NCBI GenBank assembly: GCA_009668925.1
Contig: SBEK01000066.1
Coordinates: forward strand, 1-18,891
Direction of reading: 5' to 3'
From: Deltaproteobacteria bacterium
GTDB lineage: Bacteria; Desulfobacterota; Syntrophia; Syntrophales; Smithellaceae
Length of the DNA stretch: 18,891 nucleotides
Below the pieces are notes generated by a model. It was not told where the DNA came from. It saw nothing but the letters and a program-made list of their open reading frames with translations, and made no database searches. Made by a program: the position numbers and the translations under genes. Positions 1-6,418 of the stretch are shown here, one piece after another (positions within the stretch are counted from its first letter, which is position 1; the number at the start of each line of letters is the position of its first letter).

Positions 1-393
1 AAAATCAACCTGAGAATTCGAAATAATCAGGATGACCAGTAAGTTAATAATAGCACCCAGGGGTTGGCGGTCCAGATGGTACAAACCAAACGTGGCCTTT
101 ACCGTAGTGCCTGAATTTTCCTGAGATTCAATCTGAAATGCCCCACCGGACCGCAGGGCGGCATCCTGGAGAAGAGGTAATCCCAAACCGACGCGCCGGA
201 CAGTCTTTGTCGTATAAAAGGGATCCAAAGCCTTTTTGAGAACATCAGGGCTCATGCCCCGGCCGTTATCTTTAATTTCCAGCGTCAGCAAGTCGCTTCC
301 TGAATCCTCTTCAACACTGACTTCGATGAGTGTCGCACCCGCGCGAATGGAATTTTCGGCAATGTCCAGAATATGATCGGCCAGCGTAAGCAT
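1..393 (-). CDS. HATPase_c ATP-binding protein (3' end outside window)
   Basis: This frame stays open from an ATG at 393 to the window edge, giving about 131 residues, so its stop lies outside. The fold is a GHKL ATPase: an N-box in the segment LDIAENSIRAGAT, a G1 box DNGRGMS and a G2-like VGLGLP, preceded by the DPFYTTK segment typical of histidine-kinase ATPase domains. No phosphoacceptor histidine domain precedes it. After the ATPase core, a hydrophobic run (GAIINLLVILIIS) begins at about residue 113. Because the frame is cut, whether this is a membrane segment or a second domain is unknown. The ATG lies 2 bases past the stop of the PHP gene, with a TGGAG ribosome site inside that gene's end, so the two are probably translated together. 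It may be a stand-alone serine/threonine or anti-sigma-type kinase. The ATPase fold is certain and the substrate unknown. Confidence 0.8.
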   Translation of the reverse strand, partial: MLTLADHILDIAENSIRAGATLIEVSVEEDSGSDLLTLEIKDNGRGMSPDVLKKALDPFYTTKTVRRVGLGLPLLQDAALRSGGAFQIESQENSGTTVKATFGLYHLDRQPLGAIINLLVILIISNSQVDF

Positions 394-395
394 GA

Positions 396-1133
396 CTACT
401 CCAGGATGAGACGGCCGTTCTGTTTCAGAAAGGACATCTTCAATTCATTTAAGGTCGGTTCTTGGAGGAGAACCTGCGTGGTTGATGTGCCGATGTCCTT
501 GATAAAGTGCGCGTCGGAAGATGTCAAAAACGGATAGCGGCTTAACTCGGCATACCGGATGCGGGCCGGTCGAAGACCGGTTAACTTGGATATTTCGAGG
601 GCGTCAAAGTGGGCCTGATCGTCAACAAAACCCAGTTGGCTTAAAATACTGAAACTTTCCCGGTCAATATGCGCCGGGATGGCCAGGCCCCCCAGTTGAT
701 GAACGGCATTGACGATTGAATCAATGGACAGGTCCGTTGCGCCGATCAGCAGTTGATTGTTCAGACCCTCTACTTCGCCATGCTCGTTGACGATGGCCTG
801 GACGCCGAACCGGTCTTCATCGTTTTGGCCGAAGAGGTGCTGATCAATAAGCGTCTGAAGTTGCAGAAGATCGGACAGCGTCTCAAAAAGAGCCAGCACA
901 TGCACTTCTTCAGACGTCGTGATTTCCATTCCGGGGATGATCCGGATGTTTTTGCCGGCGGCGGCGGCCATGACGAAAGGAACGTTTGCCGATGCGTTAT
1001 GATCGCTGATGGCGATCATGTCGATTTTTTTTTCTAATGCCCTCTGTATAAGAGCCTGTGGATGCATGTCCAGTTCGGCGCAGGGTGAAAGGCAGGTATG
1101 GATATGAAGATCGCAATTATAAGCTTTTAACAT
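396..1133 (-). CDS. PHP-domain metal-dependent phosphoesterase
   Basis: The protein has 245 residues from the ATG at 1133. A GTG three codons upstream is also possible, but the ATG is preceded by GGTGAAG at good spacing. PHP-superfamily metal ligands are visible: the N-terminal DLHIHTCLSPC motif, ISDHN about 40 residues on, an IPGMEITT segment followed by EVHVLALF, PAHIDR in the middle and SSDAH near the end. Related proteins hydrolyse phosphoesters such as oligonucleotides, nucleoside 3',5'-bisphosphates or histidinol phosphate. The substrate here cannot be read from sequence. Stand-alone PHP proteins recur beside DRTGG and RsbT-like genes in [FeFe] hydrogenase neighbourhoods, which suggests a regulatory or nucleotide-signal role. 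The gene is fourth in the minus-strand operon and is followed after 2 bases by the HATPase gene. Confidence 0.85.
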   Translation of the reverse strand: MLKAYNCDLHIHTCLSPCAELDMHPQALIQRALEKKIDMIAISDHNASANVPFVMAAAAGKNIRIIPGMEITTSEEVHVLALFETLSDLLQLQTLIDQHLFGQNDEDRFGVQAIVNEHGEVEGLNNQLLIGATDLSIDSIVNAVHQLGGLAIPAHIDRESFSILSQLGFVDDQAHFDALEISKLTGLRPARIRYAELSRYPFLTSSDAHFIKDIGTSTTQVLLQEPTLNELKMSFLKQNGRLILE

Positions 1134-1205
1134 CGGCTTCACCGCCGGGAACCGTAACCATTAACGCCGGGTATATTCAGGGATGGTGTATTCGATCAAT
1201 CAGCT

Positions 1206-1541
1206 TTAAGCCGTCAGCAAATTGTATATTTTGCCCGATATTTCGAAAGCAGGCAAATCGGATACCATGATCGGAATCTTCTCCGCTGCCGCTTTCTCCA
1301 GCGTCTCCTGGGTCGGCTGGCAGGAGTTGATCAGAATGATCCCGGCGTGCTCCTTGAGACTGGCGACCGCGACAATATTCTGATGGACCTGGCGGGTGAT
1401 CCAGATGTAGCCTTCTTTGGAATTCCCCATGACGTCGCTGAGCAGGTCTCCGGTGTAGCCCCCGGTAACTTCTTTATCCAGGAAATCTTTGCCGCATTTA
1501 ACTTCCAAGCCCAGTGCTTGTACGATTGTTTCAATTTTCAT
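1206..1541 (-). CDS. DRTGG-domain protein (copy 1)
   Basis: This is a small soluble protein of 111 residues made essentially of one DRTGG domain (Pfam PF07085 type). The conserved core is seen as the pair TGGYTGDLLSDVM, followed by WITRQVHQNIVAVA and GIILINS. DRTGG domains also occur in some phosphotransacetylases and CBS-domain proteins, where their role is thought to be ligand binding or regulation. No catalytic site is visible. The ATG at 1541 has only a weak ribosome site (AGGGTTC). A 23-base gap separates it from the upstream RsbT-like gene, and about 70 bases separate it from the PHP gene downstream. It is distantly related in layout to the second DRTGG protein on the other side of the RsbT-like gene, so the two may act as a pair. 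The family call is solid and the function unknown. Confidence 0.8.
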   Translation of the reverse strand: MKIETIVQALGLEVKCGKDFLDKEVTGGYTGDLLSDVMGNSKEGYIWITRQVHQNIVAVASLKEHAGIILINSCQPTQETLEKAAAEKIPIMVSDLPAFEISGKIYNLLTA

Positions 1542-1564
1542 AGGTGAACCCTTTTATGAAAAAT

Positions 1565-2035
1565 TTATGGTGTCTGAATCATCATTTTCAGATGAGTGCC
1601 TTTGCCGACTTCCGAATCGATATGGAAGATATCGGAGTAATTCTTAATGTTGCATAGCCCCATTCCTGCGCCGAAGCCCATTTCACGAATTCTCTGATCG
1701 GCGGTGGAGTAGCCTTCCTGCATGGCCAGATCAATGTTGGGAATGCCGGGGCCCTCATCGATGACTTCGATTTCCACTCTGCCCGGATTGACCATGAGAT
1801 TCACGACCGCTTTTTTGGCATAAGACACGACGTTAATTTCCGCCTCATAGGAAACGATAGCCGCTTTTCGAACAATGTCGCCGGGAATGCCTAACTTTTT
1901 CAGAATGGATTTAATGCTGGTGGATACAATACCCGCGGAGTTGAAATTACCGCCTTCAATATTAAAACTGCCCGAATACAGGTTTTGGTTAAGTTCGCCC
2001 ACTGGTATTTTCGACTTTTGGCAAACAACCCACAA
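1565..2035 (-). CDS. RsbT/RsbW-like ATP-binding serine kinase
   Basis: The product is a GHKL-fold ATPase of the anti-sigma/switch-kinase family. The segment STSIKSILKKLGIPGDIVRK followed by SYEAEINVVSYA matches the RsbT-type N-box (E66, N68). DEGPGIP is the G1 box (D93) and GFGAGMGL the G2 box. Such kinases phosphorylate a STAS partner or bind a regulator, and a PP2C phosphatase opposes them. A SpoIIE phosphatase is encoded about 1.2 kb away. The start is uncertain. The longest frame begins with TTG at 2035 behind a weak AAGGG site and overlaps the upstream DRTGG gene by 47 bases, while a GTG at 2002 would overlap by 14. RsbT homologues begin close to the SFNIEGG segment, which favours the shorter form. 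No STAS protein is visible in the window. Confidence 0.83.
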   Translation of the reverse strand: MWVVCQKSKIPVGELNQNLYSGSFNIEGGNFNSAGIVSTSIKSILKKLGIPGDIVRKAAIVSYEAEINVVSYAKKAVVNLMVNPGRVEIEVIDEGPGIPNIDLAMQEGYSTADQRIREMGFGAGMGLCNIKNYSDIFHIDSEVGKGTHLKMMIQTP

Positions 2036-2363
2036 TGCCCTTCAGGTAAAGGCGGCCTGCCGTTTCAAATAGAATGTATTTTGTCGCAAGGATGGGAATT
2101 TTAAGTTCTCTGGCCAGCGCGATGGTCTCGGATGACGGCTTTTTGCCCCGCACCAGGATAATAGCGGCAATGTCGAGCACATTGGCCGTTCGAATGACCT
2201 GAGTATTGGTCAGACCGGTCAAAAGCAGGCTGCCTGCTTTGGCAAATGCAAGAACATCGCTCATCAAGTCGGCGCCAAACGCGGTTTTGACTTCCATGTC
2301 CATATTTTCTTCGCCGACAATGATTTCCGCCTCCAGAATATCTTTTACATCGCGCAGTTTCAA
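1989..2363 (-). CDS. DRTGG-domain protein (copy 2)
   Basis: This is a DRTGG-type protein of 124 residues and the first gene of the minus-strand regulatory operon. The family pattern is FGADLMSDVLAFA, then LLLTGLTNTQVIRTANVLD, then AAIILVRGKKPS. It is a single domain with no signal peptide or membrane segment. The start is a TTG at 2363, supported by an AGGAG ribosome site 6 bases upstream. No ATG in this frame gives a complete domain. Its last residues overlap the start of the RsbT-like gene, which suggests translational coupling. Together with copy 1 it brackets the kinase, so a regulatory complex is plausible but not shown. Ligand and function are unknown. Confidence 0.8.
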   Translation of the reverse strand: MKLRDVKDILEAEIIVGEENMDMEVKTAFGADLMSDVLAFAKAGSLLLTGLTNTQVIRTANVLDIAAIILVRGKKPSSETIALARELKIPILATKYILFETAGRLYLKGIVGCLPKVENTSGRT

Positions 2364-2419
2364 AGGCTACTCCTCAATTAATCAGCAAAAATAGTTCTGT
2401 AACATTCGGAAAAAACATA

Positions 2420-2484
2420 ATTTGCTGTCAATATCTTACTGAATTAGGGGCCTATCTATCATGCGCGATGATTTGCTGTCAATA
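2420..2484. repeat. Two direct copies of a 14-bp repeat upstream of the DRTGG operon
   Basis: ATTTGCTGTCAATA occurs exactly twice, at 2420-2433 and 2471-2484, with start positions 51 bp apart (about five helical turns). Read on the minus strand each copy contains a perfect -35 hexamer TTGACA (2426-2431 and 2477-2482). The upstream copy is followed after 18 bases by an extended -10-like TG-A-TAGATA (2453-2461). The downstream copy has only a poor -10. Tandem promoters or a duplicated operator are both possible. Confidence 0.6.
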
Positions 2485-2573
2485 AGATAGTTTTCGACTT
2501 TTTTCTGTGGCAATGAAAGCGTTATTCGGGTATTCATGGCGTCACGGTTGATGAAGGGAAGGAGGCCGGTCAT

Positions 2574-3086
2574 TTGCTGGGTCTGAAGCTCAGGGAAACC
2601 AATATTACCAAGATAATCGAAGAGAGTCTCTCCAAATTGTCCCCGGACCGCCGCGTTGTCCTAACGCGTAAGTCTTCTCTCGACAATGAAACGGTATGGA
2701 TGGATCATGAACAGATGGTAAGCGTTTTTTTCGACGTGGGGCGAAATGCGGTGGAGGCGATGCCGGATGGAGGTTCGTTGACCGTTACTGTTTCAGGAGA
2801 TGACCGGCAGGTGATGGTGGAGTTTACCGATTCGGGTAAAGGCATTGCCGAAGAAAACATCCCCCTTCTTTTCACCCCTTTTTTTACGACCAAGCCTGTC
2901 GGCGACGGGACCGGTCTGGGTCTGCCGCAGGCCTATGCCGCCGTCAAAGCCCACCGCGGCGATATTTCGATAAAATCCAATGCTGACCCCGAAAAAGGTC
3001 CGACGGGCACCACGGTCAGAATAATGCTCCCCCGGCGGCAGATTTTGCAGGATAAGCAAGCCAGAATGATTCTGCATGAAGAGTAG
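2574..3086 (+). CDS. Stand-alone histidine-kinase ATPase module (possible 5'-truncated kinase)
   Basis: The 170-residue product is a HATPase_c domain: N-box DVGRNAVEAMP, G1 DSGKGIAEE, F-box FTPFFTTK, and G2 GTGLGLPQA, ending shortly after the domain with GTTVRIMLPRR. It starts at the point where a sensor kinase would leave its dimerisation helices (LKLRETNITKIIEES). No phosphoacceptor His segment or sensor domain is visible upstream, where the frame closes at a TGA at 2514-2516. A TTG at 2574 follows a strong AAGGAGG site at 2559-2565, so translation as a short protein is credible. The gene is the only plus-strand gene between 1 and 10 kb and splits the hydrogenase operon from the DRTGG operon. 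It is either a remnant of a histidine kinase or a domesticated stand-alone ATPase. No response regulator is adjacent. Confidence 0.7.
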   Translation: MLGLKLRETNITKIIEESLSKLSPDRRVVLTRKSSLDNETVWMDHEQMVSVFFDVGRNAVEAMPDGGSLTVTVSGDDRQVMVEFTDSGKGIAEENIPLLFTPFFTTKPVGDGTGLGLPQAYAAVKAHRGDISIKSNADPEKGPTGTTVRIMLPRRQILQDKQARMILHEE

Positions 3087-3098
3087 GCTATTAGCCTA

Positions 3099-3204
3099 TT
3101 AGGCTGTAGGCTGTTAGCTTTGGATGTGCGGCGCGTTCCGCGCCGAATATTTGAGGCCGAAGGCTTACAAAATAGACCTAATAGCCTAATAGTCTACAGC
3201 CTAA
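3099..3204. repeat. Long inverted repeat enclosing a GC hairpin
   Basis: Arms at 3099-3117 and 3186-3204 are complementary over 19 bp. The only two departures from Watson-Crick pairing would be G-U pairs in RNA transcribed rightward. The arms belong to a longer run of TAGGCT/TTAGCC-like words (about 3084-3118 and 3173-3209). The interior holds a perfect 7-bp GC stem, CGGCGCG-TTC-CGCGCCG (3129-3145), and a small GCC-GAA-GGC hairpin (3156-3164). It sits between the convergent ATPase and phosphatase genes. There is no T-run, so an ordinary terminator is unlikely. Confidence 0.75.
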
Positions 3205-3214
3205 CAGTCTTCTT

Positions 3215-4396
3215 TCACACCCTTTCCACCGTTACAATCTTATTCCGGGCGTTAAGGTCGTTGACCAGTTCCCGGATATAGACCATCCGCATCGGTTCGC
3301 CGCGGATGAGGTCGGCCACCTGATTGGGATTGATGGCCGTACCCACGATCAAATGGATATCATCAGCAGCCAGAAAACAACGCGCCAAACGCGTCGCGGC
3401 ATCGTTGTCCTTCGGCAAATCATGGATTGTTTTCGCGCTGCGCATAATTTCCAGCGCCTGGCCGATGGTTAAGATGCCTTCCGTGACCAGGTTAATGCCT
3501 TTGATCAGCGCCGTAGGCGGCGAGCCTTTCTTCTTAGGTTCTTCGCCCGTGCGCTTCCAGGGGGGAACCCATTCCACTTCCAGTTTTTCATTCAGAATTC
3601 TAGCGGCCATCTGGGCCGTAGAGCCGCCGCAGATGATTTTGTCTCCCCGGGCGGCCATGAGGCGGGAAACCGCAAATTCGTCCATATTCTTATTGGCGGG
3701 CGGTCCGGTCAGCACTGAGACGGAAACCGCCGGCCGGACTTTCATGCTGATCACCGTGGAATCGTCACCGGGTTTGTCATTGTATAATTTCATGCAGGTT
3801 TTGGACAGCGCTTCGTTTAATTTCACGGTATCCACACCGGTCTGTACGAAACGCTGCACGGCAGCGGCCACGTTTTTCCATCCCCAGCCCATGCGATAAA
3901 TGCCGCCCAGACCGGCGTGCGTGTAACCGTCGCTGATGAGAATCAGATAGTCGTTTTCAAAAAGTTCAAAATGCCCTTCCCGGATCGTACGACCTTTTAC
4001 TTGACGCTCTTCCATGTAGGGCATGAACAGAGCATTGTCGCGAATCAGAATCAGAGGCGGGGAATCGAACAAAACCAAGTGGGCGTCGCGCCCGTGATAA
4101 ACGATCAAAACGGCAAATGTGGCATACGCCAGTTTCCGGACGGAACATTCCGGAAGCGTTTCGATCAGCGTCTGCATGACGTCTTCCACGGTTCCATCCG
4201 CTTCAAACATCCGCGCCGCTATTTCGGCCGTGAGCGAAGACAGAATGCTGGCTTTGACGCCGCTGCCCAGACCATCGGATAAAACCGCCACAAATGAATC
4301 CGGTTTCGTGCGGATGATTACCGAGTCGCCGCAGAGCTCCTCCCCGGCTTTATTCAGACTGGTCCAGTTGCTTTCAACAAGTTGTCTTACTTCCAT
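3215..4396 (-). CDS. SpoIIE-type PP2C serine/threonine phosphatase
   Basis: This 393-residue protein has a SpoIIE (PPM/PP2C) domain over roughly residues 1-220. Metal-binding acidic residues are in place: D24 in GDSV, D41 in LSDGLGSG, D156 in ISDGYTH and D211-D212 in GDDS. Phosphatases of this type dephosphorylate anti-sigma antagonists or STAS proteins in partner-switching systems. Residues about 225-393 form an extra C-terminal domain that I do not recognise. It opens with VLTGPPANKNMDE and carries CGGSTAQMAARIL (256-268), which looks like a small-molecule or redox-responsive module. The ATG at 4396 overlaps the end of the sensory hydrogenase by 10 bases, with a GAGGAAG ribosome site inside that gene. 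The overlap strongly suggests that the phosphatase is the output of the sensor, as in phosphatase-linked (group C3) [FeFe] hydrogenases. Confidence 0.88.
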   Translation of the reverse strand: MEVRQLVESNWTSLNKAGEELCGDSVIIRTKPDSFVAVLSDGLGSGVKASILSSLTAEIAARMFEADGTVEDVMQTLIETLPECSVRKLAYATFAVLIVYHGRDAHLVLFDSPPLILIRDNALFMPYMEERQVKGRTIREGHFELFENDYLILISDGYTHAGLGGIYRMGWGWKNVAAAVQRFVQTGVDTVKLNEALSKTCMKLYNDKPGDDSTVISMKVRPAVSVSVLTGPPANKNMDEFAVSRLMAARGDKIICGGSTAQMAARILNEKLEVEWVPPWKRTGEEPKKKGSPPTALIKGINLVTEGILTIGQALEIMRSAKTIHDLPKDNDAATRLARCFLAADDIHLIVGTAINPNQVADLIRGEPMRMVYIRELVNDLNARNKIVTVERV

Positions 4397-6105
4397 TCTT
4401 CCTCTTCCAGGATTTTTGCCAGATGCGAGACGATCATTTTGCTTTCCGCGGTCGTTTCGCCTAAGAGATGGGCGATTTCATGGGCGACGCGCATCTGCTT
4501 GCGTACGACTTCCCGCGTCTGTTCCAGGGTCTGCGCACGGAGCTCATGGAATTTCTGTTTTTCCGTTTCATGTTCCGTAATATCGCGCATGATGGCCACC
4601 AGGAGCGATTGTCCTTCCACCCGGACGATGTTTTGTTCGGCAACCAGATGATCATTGAGACGCCTGATCTTCCCGATCACCGGTATTCCTGTGTCCCGTA
4701 CGGCGACGAAATCGTCATAAAGCGGGATCAGTTTGGAAAGATGCTTGCCTTTGACGTCCGCCAGTAAACAGCCGAAGAGCTTTTCGGCCGACGGAGACAT
4801 GTCCTGAATGCCCAGGTGCTCATCGAGAATAATGATGGAATTCGGAGATACGTCCATGACGACTTGCCTGAGCGATTCCGAACGGCTGCGCATGTAGGGG
4901 ATGCACATGGTGACTTCCGCCATGCCGCGCAGCGTGGCGATTGCTTTTTCGCGGCAGCTCCCGTAACCGCAGGCGCCGCAGTTCAGTTCGTCATCCGGCG
5001 TGTATTTGCTGACGCGCTTGAGCACATCCCTGATTTCGTTTTCGCTGAATTCGGGAACCGGCTCCTTCTTGTCGGTATACGTACGTGAGAGGTCAGGCCA
5101 GTTTTCACGGGGGATCGCCGGATAGGCCGGACGATGGCGCTGGTAATCGATAATTTTTTGGCGGGCCGCATAGATGCCGCCTTCGAGGTCGGCCATGGCC
5201 GGACCGTTGATGCAGCCGCCGGTGCAGGCCATCAATTCCACGAGGGAGGCATTGATCTGACCGGCCCGGATATCGCCCAGGATGTTCCGGCAGGTTTCCA
5301 GACCGCTCGCGACGAGAAGGGAGCTGTTGAGCATATCGGTGCTGAGCTCAGCCGTTGCGATGAGGCCCCCTTCGATAGGGAAGAGCCGCGCATCGACCGG
5401 GGGGGACGGCCGGGAGGCGCCGTCGGTCCTCTGAAAATGGACGGATTCCTCCTTAAACCAATCGGCCAGACCCCGAAATGTCATGGCCGCCGCTATGACA
5501 CCCGCTTCGGACTCATCGAGTATTTCCAGCTTTTTGGCAATGCACGGGCCGATGAAAACAATATAGGCGTCAGGTCCGTATTGCCGCGCCAGCAGACGGC
5601 CGTGCGCGATCATCGGTGAGACAATGGGTGCCAGGTGGCCGATGAGATCAGGATAATATTTTTCAATGAGGTTGACGACGACCGGACACGAGGAGGCGAT
5701 TGCGGGCAGCCGCACACCCGGCTGTTCGATGTAATCACGGTGCGCGAGACCGACGATTTCGGCTCCGAGGGCTGTTTCCTGGGCCGCGAAAAAGCCCAAT
5801 TGCTTCAAGGCTGTTTCCATTTCCGAGAAATGATGGAAACCGAAATAGGCCGGCGCGGAGGGAGCAACCGAGGCGATGACCTTCCGTTTGTTCCGGAGCG
5901 CCTGTTTGACGTCCGCTGTCGCGCTGTGCACGTCTTTGGCTTTTTGCGGACAGGTACGGATGCAGGTTCCGCAAAGGATGCACAGTTCCGGCACCACCTG
6001 CGCCTGGCCGTTCTGAACACGGATGGCTTTGACGTCGCAGTGGCGCACGCAGCGGTAACAGTCGCGGCAGCGAGCCGGGTTGGTTATAATGACGGGTTCA
6101 TTCAT
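4387..6105 (-). CDS. hydS: Sensory-type [FeFe] hydrogenase with PAS domain
   Basis: Domains in order over 572 residues: two [4Fe-4S] ferredoxin motifs (C13, C16, C19, C23; C42, C45, C48, C52); an [FeFe] hydrogenase H-domain (about 75-320) with H-cluster ligands C140, C188, C294 and C298; a further [4Fe-4S] motif (C376, C379, C384, C401); a PAS domain (about 408-510); and a charged helical tail. The catalytic loops differ from true hydrogenases. ASSCP replaces TSCCP, so the proton-relay cysteine is Ser139. GPC replaces MPC, and MACTGGC replaces MACPGGC. These changes and the PAS domain are the hallmark of group C sensory hydrogenases such as Thermotoga HydS, which turn over poorly and are proposed H2 or redox sensors. 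No small-subunit domain is present. The ATG at 6105 has an AAGGAT site. The downstream phosphatase overlaps it by 10 bases. Confidence 0.9.
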   Translation of the reverse strand: MNEPVIITNPARCRDCYRCVRHCDVKAIRVQNGQAQVVPELCILCGTCIRTCPQKAKDVHSATADVKQALRNKRKVIASVAPSAPAYFGFHHFSEMETALKQLGFFAAQETALGAEIVGLAHRDYIEQPGVRLPAIASSCPVVVNLIEKYYPDLIGHLAPIVSPMIAHGRLLARQYGPDAYIVFIGPCIAKKLEILDESEAGVIAAAMTFRGLADWFKEESVHFQRTDGASRPSPPVDARLFPIEGGLIATAELSTDMLNSSLLVASGLETCRNILGDIRAGQINASLVELMACTGGCINGPAMADLEGGIYAARQKIIDYQRHRPAYPAIPRENWPDLSRTYTDKKEPVPEFSENEIRDVLKRVSKYTPDDELNCGACGYGSCREKAIATLRGMAEVTMCIPYMRSRSESLRQVVMDVSPNSIIILDEHLGIQDMSPSAEKLFGCLLADVKGKHLSKLIPLYDDFVAVRDTGIPVIGKIRRLNDHLVAEQNIVRVEGQSLLVAIMRDITEHETEKQKFHELRAQTLEQTREVVRKQMRVAHEIAHLLGETTAESKMIVSHLAKILEEEEWK

Positions 6106-6138
6106 AAGGATCCTTTATCTGCGCTTATCAGAAACATG

Positions 6139-6417
6139 TTATTCCTTCCTGGGGGGCAGCAGCTTCTTGCTGTCCACCCGCCCCAGGATTTCTTTATAAA
6201 AAAACGATTCGGCGTCGCGGGGGCGGATGCCGCTGAATTCACGGTCGCCGACGCGGACGGAAACACCTTTCGAGCAGGCATCCATGCAGAAAGCGCCGAC
6301 AATATCAACGAGGCCTTCGAGCTTCTCTTTTTCAATCAGACGGAACAATTCCGACGCCAGTTCGTCGGAGCCGCGCAAGCTGCACGAACTGCCGACGCAA
6401 ATCGTTATCAAAAGCAT
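6139..6417 (-). CDS. Thioredoxin-like [2Fe-2S] ferredoxin (NuoE/HydC type)
   Basis: This is a 92-residue protein with four cysteines in the pattern of thioredoxin-like [2Fe-2S] ferredoxins: C7 and C12 (CVGSSC), then C44 and C48 (CMDAC). The same module occurs as the C-terminal domain of the large hydrogenase encoded just upstream and in NuoE and HydC subunits. It is expected to be a soluble electron carrier between NAD(P)H-oxidising flavoproteins and iron-sulfur partners. The ATG at 6417 follows the hydrogenase TGA by a single base, so the two are very likely translationally coupled. The sensory hydrogenase starts 33 bases downstream. It may pass electrons to, or report redox state to, the sensory hydrogenase, but this is only inference from position. 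Confidence 0.85.
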   Translation of the reverse strand: MLLITICVGSSCSLRGSDELASELFRLIEKEKLEGLVDIVGAFCMDACSKGVSVRVGDREFSGIRPRDAESFFYKEILGRVDSKKLLPPRKE

Positions 6418-6418
6418 A

